A stretch of 39,850 nucleotides of DNA from Pedobacter petrophilus (GTDB lineage Bacteria; Bacteroidota; Bacteroidia; Sphingobacteriales; Sphingobacteriaceae): the NCBI RefSeq assembly GCF_009674725.1, contig NZ_WKKH01000040.1:1-39850 (forward strand). Direction: 5' to 3'. A model generated the notes under the pieces. The model was not told the DNA's origin. It saw nothing but the letters and a program-made list of their open reading frames with translations, and did not search any database. This document shows positions 1-8,940 of this stretch, one piece after another (the first letter of the stretch is position 1; every line of letters begins with the position of its first letter). A program made the translations under genes and the position numbers.

Positions 1-59
1 TTCAGAGCCAGAGTGAAACCTAAAGTAACTAAAAATCAAAAAGATGCAATATAAAAATC

Positions 60-77
60 CTTAACTTAATGACATTG
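60..77. repeat. 18-bp repeat end, inverted copy at the right edge
   Basis: CTTAACTTAATGACATTG at this position is the exact reverse complement of 39774-39791. It lies just before the point where the efflux adaptor reading frame begins, and the 59 bases before it do not encode adaptor sequence. A chance 18-bp match is very unlikely in 40 kb. It looks like the end of an interspersed or mobile repeat, but no transposase gene is present in the window. Confidence 0.6.
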
Positions 78-78
78 T

Positions 79-927
79 GTGCACGCCGGGCAGGTGCTAT
101 TTAGAATTATGCCTAAAATGCTTCAGGCAGAGTTGTCAAAAGCACAGGCTGAAACAAAATCAGCAGAAATAGAACTTCAAAATACAAAATTGCTAACCGA
201 TAAAAACGTGGTTTCTAAAAACGAGTTAGCCATGGCCAAAGCTAAACTACAATCGGCCAATGCCGAAACAGCAATGGCTAAAATGCATTTGGCTTTTACC
301 GAAATCAGGGCCCCGTTTGATGGCACAATTGATAGAATTCCTTTGAAATTGGGAAGTATGGTAGAGGAAGGCGCTTTGTTAACCAGCCTGTCTGATAATA
401 GCCAGGTTTTTGCCTATTTCAATGTCTCAGAACCCGAATATTTAAACTATCAATCGGCTGTTAAAGCAAAAGGACAACAGGAAGTAAGCTTGCTTTTGGC
501 CAATAACGAATTGTTAAAATCAAAAGGTAAAGTGGAGTTGATTGAAAGTGAATTTGACAGTGAAACCGGAAACATCGCATTCAGGGCGCGTTTTAAAAAT
601 GCAGATAACCTGCTGAGGAATGGTGAAACGGGAAAGATTCAAATGGTTGTTCCTTTGAAAAATGCATTGGTTATACCTCAAAAGGCAACTTACGAAATTC
701 AGGATAAAACTTACGTTTTCATAGTTGATAGCAAGAATAAGGTGCATTCCAGACCCATTACCATAAAAGGTGAGTTACCGGATTTGTATGTTATTGGCGA
801 TGGTTTGGGCCTCGGCGATAAAATTCTGCTGGAAGGTGTGCAAAAGGTTAAAGATGATGACAAGATCTCTTTTAAATTTCAGCAGCCGCAGGATGTAATC
901 AACAAATTAAGATTGAAAACCGAGTAA
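79..927 (+). CDS. RND efflux periplasmic adaptor (HlyD/MFP family), N-terminally truncated
   Basis: This is a membrane fusion protein that would bridge the inner-membrane pump and the outer-membrane channel encoded just downstream. The 282 residues start inside the first lipoyl half (HAGQVLFRI). They continue through the alpha-hairpin (Ala/Lys/Glu-rich, about 15-65), the second lipoyl half with the motif FTEIRAPFDGTI (about 73-84), the beta-barrel and the membrane-proximal domain. Family members are usually about 370-400 residues, so the signal peptide or lipobox and the first part of the lipoyl domain are missing. An in-frame TGA at 70-72 blocks extension, and the GTG at 79 is only the first usable codon. 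The break coincides with the 18-bp repeat at 60-77, which suggests an insertion or rearrangement. The product is probably non-functional and has no export signal. The stop is 21 bp before the pump gene, so the genes form an operon. Confidence 0.85.
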   Translation: MHAGQVLFRIMPKMLQAELSKAQAETKSAEIELQNTKLLTDKNVVSKNELAMAKAKLQSANAETAMAKMHLAFTEIRAPFDGTIDRIPLKLGSMVEEGALLTSLSDNSQVFAYFNVSEPEYLNYQSAVKAKGQQEVSLLLANNELLKSKGKVELIESEFDSETGNIAFRARFKNADNLLRNGETGKIQMVVPLKNALVIPQKATYEIQDKTYVFIVDSKNKVHSRPITIKGELPDLYVIGDGLGLGDKILLEGVQKVKDDDKISFKFQQPQDVINKLRLKTE

Positions 928-948
928 TTACACCTCAAAACTTATTTT

Positions 949-3900
949 ATGTTTAGCAAGTTCATACAAAGGCCCGTCCTTTCTATAGTTATATCGCTTA
1001 TTATTGTGTTTTTAGGAGTCTTAGCAATAAGTTATCTCCCGGTTACACAATTCCCCTCTATTTCTCCGCCAAAAGTTAACATCACTGCAGAATATCCTGG
1101 TGCTAACAACGAATTACTGATTAAATCTGTAGTGATCCCTTTAGAGCGTGCTTTAAATGGCGTTCCGGGGATGAAATATATTGCATCAGATGCCGGTAAT
1201 GATGGTGAAGCTTCCATCCAGGTTGTTTTTAATTTAGGAACTGATCCCAATCAGGCCTCGTTAAACGTTCAGAACCGTGTGGCTGCAGTAACCAATAAAC
1301 TCCCTCCTTTAGTGGTTCGTGAGGGTGTGAAGATCAGTCGCGAGGAATCTAACATGTTGATGTATATTAACTTGTACAGTAAGGATCCGAAAATGAACCA
1401 GAATTTCCTTTACAACTTTGCCGATATCAACCTGCTTTCAGAATTGAAGCGGATTGATGGAGTAGGTTATGCAGATATTCTGGGTGACAGGGATTATGCC
1501 ATGAGGATTTGGTTGAAACCCGATCGCATGCAGGCTTATAAAATTTCTGTAGATGAGGTAATGAAATCACTTGATGAGCAAAGTTTAGAAGCTTCGCCAG
1601 GTAAAACCGGAGAAAGTTCTGGTAAAAGATCTCAGGCATTTGAATATGTATTAAAATATTCTGGCCGTTTTAACACTAAAGAAGGTTACGAGAATATCAT
1701 CTTAAGGTCTAGCCCGGATGGAGAATTGCTTAGACTAAAAGATGTGGCAGATGTGGAATTCAGTAGTGCAGCTTACAATTTGTACTCTACATTAAATGGA
1801 AAAGCTTCGGCAGCAATCGTATTGAAACAATCTTACGGAAGTAATGCCAGCCAGGTAATTAAAGATGTTAAGGCAAAAATGGCCGAGATTAAAGGCAGCT
1901 CTTTCCCAAAAGGTTTAGATTATGAAGTGAGTTATGACGTTTCCAAATTCCTGGATGCATCCATAGAAAAAGTAGTGCATACCCTGGTAGAAGCCTTTAT
2001 TTTGGTAGGTTTGGTGGTCTTCTTATTCCTGGGCGACTGGCGCTCAACAGTGATTCCGGCCATTGCAGTTCCGGTATCATTAATTGGAACGTTTGTATTT
2101 ATGCAGTTCTTTGGCATTACGTTGAATCTAATCACCCTTTTTGCATTGGTATTGGCGATTGGTGTGGTAGTAGATGATGCAATCGTGGTAATTGAGGCGG
2201 TGCATGCCAAGATGGAAGCCGACAGGCATCTTTCTGTACTCAAGGCCACGCAGCAGGCCATGAAAGAGATTGGTGGAGCGATTATAGCGATTACCTTTTT
2301 AATGGCATCGGTGTTTATTCCTGTAACCTTTATGTCAGGCCCGGTTGGTATTTTTTACCGGCAGTTCTCCATCACTATGGCTACGGCAATTATCCTTTCT
2401 GGTATTGTAGCGCTAACGCTTACGCCGGCCCTGTGTGCCATCATGTTGAAAAACAACCACGGAAAACCGAAAAGGAAAAGCATTGTAGATAAGTTTTTAG
2501 ATGGCTTTAACCATGGCTTTGCAAAACTTTCAGGTAAGTATGAGTTTGTGCTAACCAAAGTGGTTAGCCGCAGGATGCTTACTTTCGGGGTATTAATCGC
2601 ATTCTGTCTGGGCATCTGGGGTTTAAGTGGAAGTGTGCCATCAGGTTTTATTCCTAATGAGGATCAGGGGATGGTTTATGCGATTATTCAAACGCCGCCA
2701 GGATCAACTCTGGAACGGACGGATCAGATTGCAGAGCGACTTCAGAAAATGTGCGAGGATATTGATGGGGTTAAATCGGTATCATCATTAGCTGGATATG
2801 AAATTTTAACAGAAGGTACAGGCTCAAATTCAGGAACCTGTTTAATCAACTTAAAAGATTGGGATGAACGCAAGCACTCTGCTTCAGAAATTATCAGAGA
2901 GCTGGAAGAAAAGTCAAAATCAATTCCAGGGGCAACCATTGAGTTTTTCCAACCGCCGGCAGTACCAGGATACGGTGCAGCAGGAGGTTTCGAACTTCGC
3001 CTTTTAGACAAGGGGGGGAGTGGCGACTATAAAAAAATGGAAACCGTTGCCAACGATTTTGTAAGGGAATTAAATAAGCGTAAAGAGTTATCATCCGTAT
3101 TTACGTTTTACAGTGCGAGTTTTCCGCAATACATGCTCAAAATAGACAATGAAATTGCACAACAAAAAGGGGTAACCATAGATAACGCCATGAATACGCT
3201 TTCTACTTTTGTGGGTAGTAATTATGAAACCAGCTTTATTAAATATGATCGTCAGTATAAAGTAATGGTGCAGGCCTTACCACAATACCGGGCTTTACCA
3301 GAAGATATATTAAAACTTTCCGTTAAGAATAGCCGTGATGAAATGGTTCCGTTTGCTGCCTTCATGAAAATGGAAAAGGTTTATGGATTATCAGAGATTA
3401 CCCGTCATAATATGTATAACGCTTCTGAAATTAGTGGGCAGTCTGCTCCGGGATATAGTTCCGGGGAAGCCATCAAAGCCATAACCGAAGTGGCTGCTAA
3501 AACGTTGCCAAGGGGATTCGGTATCGATTGGGCAGGGATTTCGAAAGATGAGGTTTCGAGAGGAAATCAGGCCATTTATATCTTCCTGATTTGTTTAGCC
3601 TTCGTTTATCTGGTGCTTGCAGCGCAATACGAAAGTTTTATTTTGCCGCTTTCTGTAATTCTTTCCCTGCCAGCAGGTATTTTCGGAGCTTTCTTATTTC
3701 TGAAATTGCTCGGTCTGGAAAATAACATTTATGCCCAGGTTGCCATGGTAATGCTCATCGGGTTGCTTGGGAAGAATGCGGTGTTGATTGTAGAGTTTGC
3801 TACACAAAGGCATGCTCAGGGTGCAACCGTTTTAAAGGCCGCCATGGAAGGTGCATCAGTTCGTTTCCGACCAATTTTAATGACTTCCTTTGCCTTCATT

Positions 3901-4119
3901 GCCGGTTTAATTCCGTTAATGATTGCTTCAGGACCAGGTAAAATTGGTAACAGAACAATTGGTTCAGCAGCAGCCGGCGGAATGCTTTTCGGTACCATTT
4001 TCGGGGTCGTAATTATTCCGGGATTGTATTTCATCTTTGGGAAAATTGCCGAGAAACACAAACTGATCAAAACTGAAGAGGAAAATCCATTAACTGAAGA
4101 AATTGAAGACAATGTTTAA
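949..4119 (+). CDS. RND multidrug efflux transporter, inner-membrane pump (AcrB/MexB, HAE1 family)
   Basis: This is a proton-driven trimeric drug exporter of the inner membrane. At 1056 residues it has the full length of the family. The N-terminus MFSKFIQRPVLSIVISL is the typical first membrane helix, and a large periplasmic loop follows. TM4 carries the proton-relay pair D409-D410 (GVVVDDAIVV). The matching lysine is K942 in LIGLLGKNAVLIVEFA. The periplasmic motif GFIPNEDQG sits at the start of the second half. No frameshift or missing key residue was found. It lies between the truncated adaptor and the outer-membrane channel, whose start codon overlaps its last codons. With the adaptor broken, this pump would need an adaptor from elsewhere in the genome. 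The substrate cannot be told from sequence. Confidence 0.96.
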   Translation: MFSKFIQRPVLSIVISLIIVFLGVLAISYLPVTQFPSISPPKVNITAEYPGANNELLIKSVVIPLERALNGVPGMKYIASDAGNDGEASIQVVFNLGTDPNQASLNVQNRVAAVTNKLPPLVVREGVKISREESNMLMYINLYSKDPKMNQNFLYNFADINLLSELKRIDGVGYADILGDRDYAMRIWLKPDRMQAYKISVDEVMKSLDEQSLEASPGKTGESSGKRSQAFEYVLKYSGRFNTKEGYENIILRSSPDGELLRLKDVADVEFSSAAYNLYSTLNGKASAAIVLKQSYGSNASQVIKDVKAKMAEIKGSSFPKGLDYEVSYDVSKFLDASIEKVVHTLVEAFILVGLVVFLFLGDWRSTVIPAIAVPVSLIGTFVFMQFFGITLNLITLFALVLAIGVVVDDAIVVIEAVHAKMEADRHLSVLKATQQAMKEIGGAIIAITFLMASVFIPVTFMSGPVGIFYRQFSITMATAIILSGIVALTLTPALCAIMLKNNHGKPKRKSIVDKFLDGFNHGFAKLSGKYEFVLTKVVSRRMLTFGVLIAFCLGIWGLSGSVPSGFIPNEDQGMVYAIIQTPPGSTLERTDQIAERLQKMCEDIDGVKSVSSLAGYEILTEGTGSNSGTCLINLKDWDERKHSASEIIRELEEKSKSIPGATIEFFQPPAVPGYGAAGGFELRLLDKGGSGDYKKMETVANDFVRELNKRKELSSVFTFYSASFPQYMLKIDNEIAQQKGVTIDNAMNTLSTFVGSNYETSFIKYDRQYKVMVQALPQYRALPEDILKLSVKNSRDEMVPFAAFMKMEKVYGLSEITRHNMYNASEISGQSAPGYSSGEAIKAITEVAAKTLPRGFGIDWAGISKDEVSRGNQAIYIFLICLAFVYLVLAAQYESFILPLSVILSLPAGIFGAFLFLKLLGLENNIYAQVAMVMLIGLLGKNAVLIVEFATQRHAQGATVLKAAMEGASVRFRPILMTSFAFIAGLIPLMIASGPGKIGNRTIGSAAAGGMLFGTIFGVVIIPGLYFIFGKIAEKHKLIKTEEENPLTEEIEDNV

Positions 4120-5545
4120 GAAAAGCATCTATAAATACTTTGGTTTAGCCGTAATATGCGCAGCATATACCGCTTGTAAACTGCCAGAGGTTGCACAACG
4201 TGCTGAAAATAAAAATGTACCGGCGGGTTATAGCGATTCGCAAGATAGCCTGAACAGTGCAAACATCCAGTGGAAAACATTTTTTACAGATCCTAACCTG
4301 GTGAACCTGATTGATACGGCTTTAAAAAACAACCAGGAGTTAAACATCACTTTACAGGATATTGAGATCGCCAGAAATGAAATCAGAGCTAGAAAAGGCG
4401 ATTTGCTGCCTACTTTAGGTTATAGTGTTGGTGCCGGAATTGATAAGGTTGGCCGCTACACCAGTTCTGGTGCAGGCGATGCATCTACAGAGATTACACC
4501 CGGTAAAGGTGTTCCAGAAATCCTGCCAGATTACCGGTTTGGTGTACAGGCCAACTGGGAGGCCGATATCTGGCACAAGCTGCGTAATGCAAAGAAATCA
4601 GCAGTAAACCATTATTTATCTACTGTTGCAGGCAAGAATTTCGTAGTTACCAATTTAGTAGCAGAAGTAGCTAATTCTTATTATGAGTTGCTGGCGCTTG
4701 ATAACCAGCTGGATATTGTGAAACAAAACATCAAAATTCAGAGCGATGCTTTGGAATTGATGAAAATTCAGAAAGAAGCTACCCGCGTAACAGAACTTGC
4801 AGTAAGGAAATTTCAGGCAGAAGTTTTAAGTTCCAGAAGTTTGCAATTTAGTATTGAGCAAGATATCACAGAGGCAGAAAACAAAATTAATTTTCTTTTA
4901 GGTCGTTATCCGCAAACCATTATCAGGGATGGAAAAAATTTCACAGACCTGGTTCCGCCAACAATTGCATCAGGTATTCCATCTCAGTTGCTGGCAAACC
5001 GGCCAGATATTAAGCAGGCAGAATTAGAACTGGCAGCAGCTAAATTAGATGTTAAGGTTGCAAAAGCGCAGTTTTATCCTTCTTTAGGTATTTCAGCTAC
5101 AGTAGGCTATCAGGCATTTAATCCTGGTTACTTACTGAGAACACCCGAATCTATAATTTACTCGTTAGCAGGAGATTTAGCCGGACCACTCATTAATAAA
5201 AATGCCATAAAAGCCGAATATTTGACAGCGAATGCGAAGCAGTTGCAGGCCGTATTCGATTATGAGAAAACCATTTTGAATGGCTATATCGAAGTGGCTA
5301 ATCAAATGTCTAATATCAATAACCTGCAGAGAAGTTATGATTTGAAAAATCAACAGGTTAAAGCGCTTACTGAATCAATAGAAATCTCAAATGCCTTGTT
5401 CCGATCTTCCAGGGCAGATTACTTTGAGGTATTGATGACGCAACGCGATGCCTTACAATCAAAACTGGAATTAATCGAAACCAAAAAGCAACAGCTTAAC
5501 GCAGTGGTAAATATTTATCATGCACTTGGTGGAGGTTGGAATTAA
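4112..5545 (+). CDS. Efflux outer-membrane channel lipoprotein (TolC/OprM/NodT family)
   Basis: This is the outer-membrane duct of the tripartite RND pump. The ATG at 4112 is preferred over the TTG at 4103 because it gives a compact lipoprotein signal (MFKKSIYKYFGLAVICAAYTAC) with Cys22 as the likely lipidation site. It overlaps the pump stop by 8 bp, which points to translational coupling. The 477-residue length is normal for the OprM group. Two homologous halves are visible. The long Ala/Glu/Lys/Gln-rich helices have the usual motifs: WEADIWHKLRNA in the first half and the LLANRPDIKQAELELAAAKLDVKVAKAQFYPSLGIS region (about 300-330) in the second. It ends with ALGGGWN, typical of the family. 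A rho-independent terminator follows. Confidence 0.95.
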   Translation: MFKKSIYKYFGLAVICAAYTACKLPEVAQRAENKNVPAGYSDSQDSLNSANIQWKTFFTDPNLVNLIDTALKNNQELNITLQDIEIARNEIRARKGDLLPTLGYSVGAGIDKVGRYTSSGAGDASTEITPGKGVPEILPDYRFGVQANWEADIWHKLRNAKKSAVNHYLSTVAGKNFVVTNLVAEVANSYYELLALDNQLDIVKQNIKIQSDALELMKIQKEATRVTELAVRKFQAEVLSSRSLQFSIEQDITEAENKINFLLGRYPQTIIRDGKNFTDLVPPTIASGIPSQLLANRPDIKQAELELAAAKLDVKVAKAQFYPSLGISATVGYQAFNPGYLLRTPESIIYSLAGDLAGPLINKNAIKAEYLTANAKQLQAVFDYEKTILNGYIEVANQMSNINNLQRSYDLKNQQVKALTESIEISNALFRSSRADYFEVLMTQRDALQSKLELIETKKQQLNAVVNIYHALGGGWN

Positions 5546-5575
5546 CCCTTATTTTAAGTTTTTAGCGAACTTTGG

Positions 5576-5607
5576 CGGTCTTCAGATATTTTTGAAGGCC
5601 GTTTTTT
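5576..5607 (+). terminator. Rho-independent terminator of the efflux operon
   Basis: CGGTCTTCA (5576-5584) pairs with TGAAGGCCG (5593-5601) with one G-U wobble. The loop is 8 bases and six T follow. It lies about 30 bp after the channel gene stop. Confidence 0.85.
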
Positions 5608-5868
5608 GTTTATTAAGATCAGCCGAAATGAAGCGAAAATTAGTGATTTCTGATTACTTAATGCCTTGTTTGGCAGAATTTGCTGCATGAATTAATTTTT
5701 TGTAAATCCTTATCCATTTATTTTTGCTTCATAAAATTCCAGTGTGGGTTAATTCCAGCCAGGCTCATGCATATTCTATATCGGAGTATTTATGTGGTTC
5801 ATTTTGCTTTCGGTTTAGCGGGTAAATACGTGATTCGAAGAAAAACGAAACTATTTTTGCAACTTTAT

Positions 5869-5898
5869 TTTGATTGTACGGTTTATAATTTAATTTTG
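5869..5898 (+). promoter_or_regulatory. Bacteroidota-type promoter before the 5920 small gene
   Basis: TTTG at 5869-5872 and TAATTTTG at 5891-5898 are separated by 18 bases. This fits the Bacteroidota housekeeping consensus TTTG-N17-23-TAnnTTTG. Transcription would start a few bases before the ATG at 5920. The 260 bases between the terminator and this promoter hold no convincing gene. Confidence 0.7.
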
Positions 5899-5919
5899 TA
5901 TGACTAACCAATTTACTTT

Positions 5920-6132
5920 ATGAGCAATGTATCTAATCCGAACCCAGAGCAGATGGACGATAGGATGGAATCTGACCATAATCATTCTCAGGAGCTTAAT
6001 CGTTCTTCTCCCAAACGCAAGTTTGAAGGTTGGCCAATTTTATGGATTTTATTGGCCCTTTCAATTATTTCTGCAATTATCTGGTATACCGGTTCGGCCG
6101 CAGATTTATTAAACTGGATCGAAAAAGACTAA
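5920..6132 (+). CDS. Small single-pass membrane protein, unknown function
   Basis: This 70-residue protein has a polar, charged N-terminal half (residues 1-37, rich in Asn, Glu, Asp and His). One hydrophobic segment follows, WPILWILLALSIISAIIWYT (about 38-57), and the tail is short and acidic. I do not recognise a family. A consensus promoter ends 21 bp upstream and a weak hairpin terminator lies just downstream, so it looks like a real monocistronic gene. The likely topology is N-in with one inner-membrane helix. Confidence 0.65.
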   Translation: MSNVSNPNPEQMDDRMESDHNHSQELNRSSPKRKFEGWPILWILLALSIISAIIWYTGSAADLLNWIEKD

Positions 6133-6143
6133 AACATCAGGAA

Positions 6144-6166
6144 TGTCAGGTAAAATAGGCCTGACA
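6144..6166 (+). terminator. Weak hairpin after the 5920 gene
   Basis: TGTCAGG (6144-6150) and CCTGACA (6160-6166) form a 7-bp stem with a 9-base loop, 11 bp after the stop codon. Only ATTTG follows, so termination may be inefficient. Confidence 0.45.
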
Positions 6167-6240
6167 ATTTGTATATTATCTTTAAGGAGTAAACGGAGAC
6201 TATTTTTGAGAGCGCTAATTTAAGTTCGTAAATTCAGGAA

Positions 6241-6351
6241 TCAGAATTTTTCATCATCACTCGGAATCTGCTCGGCTGAAAAATAGCAATATAACATAAA
6301 TGCAAAAGAAGCAATGTAGAAGGCTGCTGTGATGGAAAGGAATGTGCTCAT
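6241..6351 (-). CDS. Very small putative membrane protein (36 aa)
   Basis: On the minus strand an ATG at 6351 opens a 36-residue frame ending with TGA at 6243-6241. Residues 1-25 are hydrophobic and aromatic (MSTFLSITAAFYIASFAF and onward), and the tail is acidic (AEQIPSDDEKF). That shape is typical of short membrane proteins, and it sits in otherwise empty AT-rich DNA. No promoter or ribosome binding site is clear, and no family is recognised. It could still be a chance frame. Confidence 0.4.
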   Translation of the reverse strand: MSTFLSITAAFYIASFAFMLYCYFSAEQIPSDDEKF

Positions 6352-6722
6352 AATAATAGATGTTTTGGTTAGGTTATAATAACATTAAGTTTTTGTAAAT
6401 TATTTTACTAAACGTAGAAAAAAAAATGAATTAAGTCAATAATGTTGATAACTATTTTAGTTAATATTTCTCAAGCTGATTTTGTTTTAAATTTCCGATT
6501 AATTGTCAAACCAACATTTTTCTGTTTTGACTATCAATATTTATATTTATTTTGGTGCTAAGTGCTTATAGTTAGCCTTTTATGTTTTTAAAGTCGCTAT
6601 TTTTATTTTGTGATAATCGTCAGGTATTTTTATATTAGAGGATTAGTAATTTTATAGAAGTCAGATTAATATTCAATATATCCGGGTGATGAATACGCAT
6701 TATTAGATAAAGAAATAGGCTG
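6352..6722. other. AT-rich intergenic stretch without a recognised gene
   Basis: About 370 very AT-rich bases with many stops in all frames. I see no convincing promoter, hairpin or repeat. It separates the minus-strand small gene from the frameshifted frame that begins at 6723. Confidence 0.5.
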
Positions 6723-6961
6723 ATGAATATTGAATCAGTAGGATTATCCACTCAAAATGGAATCGAACAGTTAAGGTTTATCATTTTAAATGCCAAAGCT
6801 AAGCTGTCATCTACAGGCACAACACCTTTTTACAAGGCGCCTGAAAAAGACAGCGGCACAGCAAGGTTTAACTGTTTAGCAGGTATGGAGAAGAAAAATC
6901 AGCACTAAAAAAGTTTGTGAATCACCGGATTGATTTTAGAGAAGAAGATAAAAGCGATTAA
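6723..6961 (+). pseudogene. Small gene of unknown function, apparently frameshifted
   Basis: The open frame from ATG 6723 encodes 61 residues and stops at 6908. A second frame, from about 6874 to the TAA at 6959-6961, encodes a charged, coding-like tail (RYGEEKSALKKFVNHRIDF and onward). Adding one T to the short T-run at 6875-6877 would join them into one protein of about 79 residues. The joined protein would be soluble and basic to neutral. I do not recognise the family. It may be a broken gene, a sequencing error or two chance frames. Confidence 0.35.
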
Positions 6962-7012
6962 TTACCACATTATTTGATTGCAGCATTTTAAATCATTAAC
7001 AAACCTCATATT

Positions 7013-7393
7013 ATGAAAATTGCAATTATTATTATTCGGGTGTTGCTGGGGGGCATGTACCTCTTTGCATCAATTCCTTACTTTTTAAAAATAATGCCAA
7101 CTGAGATGCCACCAATGACGGCAGATCAAACCACCTTTATGGCGGGGCTTACGGCATCGGTATACTTAATGCCGCTAATTAAAGCAACAGAACTGGTTTC
7201 TGGTATTTTACTGCTCATCGGGAGAACAGCGCCATTGGGTGCTTTGATCATTTTTCCTGTTACCTTAAACATTTTTCTTTATCATGCTTTCCTCGGGCCT
7301 AAACAATTGCCAATGGTTGCAGTGATGCTTATTTTTAATGTCTTGCTGTTTTTTGCCTACAGGCAAAAATATCTTCCACTGGTTTCAAAGTAA
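7013..7393 (+). CDS. DoxX-like membrane protein
   Basis: The 126-residue protein has four predicted membrane helices: about 3-24, 45-65, 70-92 and 98-117. The N-terminus MKIAIIIIRVLLGGMYLFAS is the usual DoxX-family start, followed by a short loop with a Pro/Met-rich patch. The mid-region contains the KATELVSGILLLIGRTAPLG pattern common to this family. DoxX-like proteins act in the inner membrane and have been linked to quinone or redox chemistry, but the role here is unknown. The gene stands alone with no clear terminator. Confidence 0.85.
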   Translation: MKIAIIIIRVLLGGMYLFASIPYFLKIMPTEMPPMTADQTTFMAGLTASVYLMPLIKATELVSGILLLIGRTAPLGALIIFPVTLNIFLYHAFLGPKQLPMVAVMLIFNVLLFFAYRQKYLPLVSK

Positions 7394-7431
7394 TCTTTCA
7401 TTAGACAAATACTTTTTCTTTTTATTTACTG

Positions 7432-7462
7432 TTTGCATACAAAGGTCAATTCACTATCTTTA
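7432..7462 (+). promoter_or_regulatory. Bacteroidota-type promoter before the DUF2147 gene
   Basis: TTTG at 7432-7435 and TATCTTTA at 7455-7462 are 19 bases apart, one base off the consensus -7 element TAnnTTTG. The ATG at 7484 follows 21 bp later. Confidence 0.65.
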
Positions 7463-7483
7463 AAAACTAACTATAATAAAAAT

Positions 7484-7915
7484 ATGAGAAAGTTTCCATT
7501 GCTAATGCTACTTTTTGTAGCCATGTCGTTTTCAGTATTTGCTCAAAAAAAGGATGCAATTGTTGGTAAATGGCTTAATCCCTCAGGAGAAGGACAAATT
7601 GAAATCTATAAGAAAGGCGATAAATACTTCGGTAAATTGGCCTGGATTAAAGAACCTAATATTAACGGAAAGCCAAAACTGGACGTTAAAAACCCGAATG
7701 CAGCCTTACAAAAAAGATCATTGCTAAACCTGGAGCTGTTAAAAGATTTCGTTTATGACGATGGCAAATGGACCGACGGAACAATTTACGATCCGAAAAG
7801 TGGAAAAACCTATAGCTGCAATATGACTATGAAAGGCAATGATGTACTTAATGTACGGGGCTATATAGGCATTTCCTTGTTAGGAAGATCAGAAACTTTT
7901 AAGCGAGTTAAATAA
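7484..7915 (+). CDS. Secreted DUF2147 family protein
   Basis: The ATG at 7484 is chosen because it begins a clean signal peptide (MRKFPLLMLLFVAMSFSVFAQ). A longer frame from 7433 would add an atypical leader that runs through the promoter. The mature part of about 122 residues has the DUF2147 signature: VGKWLNPSGEGQIEIYKKGDKYFGKLAW near its start, then a middle block KWTDGTIYDPKSGKTYSC and the ending VRGYIGISLLGRSETFKRV. The fold is a small beta-barrel, probably periplasmic. The function of the family is unknown. The stop lies 5 bp before the next gene, so the two may be co-transcribed. Confidence 0.88.
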   Translation: MRKFPLLMLLFVAMSFSVFAQKKDAIVGKWLNPSGEGQIEIYKKGDKYFGKLAWIKEPNINGKPKLDVKNPNAALQKRSLLNLELLKDFVYDDGKWTDGTIYDPKSGKTYSCNMTMKGNDVLNVRGYIGISLLGRSETFKRVK

Positions 7916-7920
7916 TCAAA

Positions 7921-8940
7921 ATGAAGAATATAATCTGGTGCCTGCTAATGGCACCTTTTTTTTGCGCCGCGCAGTCGTTCGAATTGAAGCCTTTAAATGA
8001 ACCTGCCAAAACCAGTTTACGTGGCTTAAGTGCGGTATCTGATCAGGTAATCTGGGTGAGTGGAAGCAATGGATCTGTAGGCAAGACCCTAAATGGGGGT
8101 AAAACCTGGGAATGGATGAAGCCAAATGGCTATGAGCAATTAGATTTCAGGGATATTGAAGCCTTTGATGATAAACAGGCACTAATTGTGAATGCAGGTT
8201 CGCCGGCTTATGTACTCAAAACGGCAGATGGCGGAAAAACCTGGACGGAGCACTATAAAAACTTAGATTCTGCCATTTTTTTAGATGGACTGGGTTTTTG
8301 GGATAAAAACCGGGGGATTATTTTTGGCGACCCCATTCAGGATAAAATGCAGTTGTTGAAGACCGGAAATGCAGGAAAAACCTGGACGAATATTTCTGCC
8401 AATCTAAAGCAGCCATTGGCTAAAGGTTAGGCTGGTTTTGCTGCGAGTGGCACGACCATTAAAACGCTGGCAGGCGGGAAAGTCTGGATTTCGAGCGGTG
8501 GCACCGCATCAAATATTTATTATTCTGCCGATTACGGTCAAAGCTGGAGTATTTTTAAATGCCCGATCTGGCAAGGTGAAAGCACAACAGGACCATTTTC
8601 TATCGATTTTTATGATGCGGAAAATGGCATTGTGGTTGGCGGAAACTATGTGAAAGATAAAGCGAATGACAATAATGTTTTGCTAACCAATGATGGCGGT
8701 AAAACGTGGACAAAGCCTGTTAGCCCTGTTTTGGGTTTTCGATCTGGCGTAGCATATGTAAATAAGAATATTATAGTAGCGACAGGCACTTCAGGAACCG
8801 ATGTTTCAACTGATGCCGGGCAGAACTGGAAGCATCTCAATGATCAGAGTTTTAACGCCGTACAAAAAGCCAAAAAGGGCAATAGAATTTTCCTGGCTGG
8901 AGAAAAGGGGCGTATTTTTGAGTTGTTAATTGGCAAATAA
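7921..8940 (+). pseudogene. Ycf48/BNR-repeat secreted beta-propeller protein, interrupted by an amber codon
   Basis: A signal peptide (MKNIIWCLLMAPFFCAAQ) is followed by at least five BNR or Ycf48-like blades with the motif GGKTW or close variants, for example TLNGGKTWEW, TADGGKTWTE, TGNAGKTWTN, TNDGGKTWTK and TDAGQNWKHL. Proteins of this type are predicted periplasmic propellers, and Ycf48 itself is a photosystem II assembly factor. One TAG at 8428-8430 splits the frame after residue 169. Reading continues in the same frame to 8940, for about 339 residues in all. The codon fits a single G-to-T change from GAG in a sequence like KGEAGFAASGT. The truncated product would lack half the propeller. 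Confidence 0.85.

Noticed and set aside
3816..4112. Minus-strand frames inside the efflux pump and other large genes
   Set aside because: They are opposite-strand shadows of well-supported genes, with no conserved motifs.
5680..5907. Plus-strand open frame of 75 codons
   Set aside because: It runs through the promoter of the 5920 gene, has a Cys/Tyr/Phe-rich composition unlike real proteins, and has no start context.
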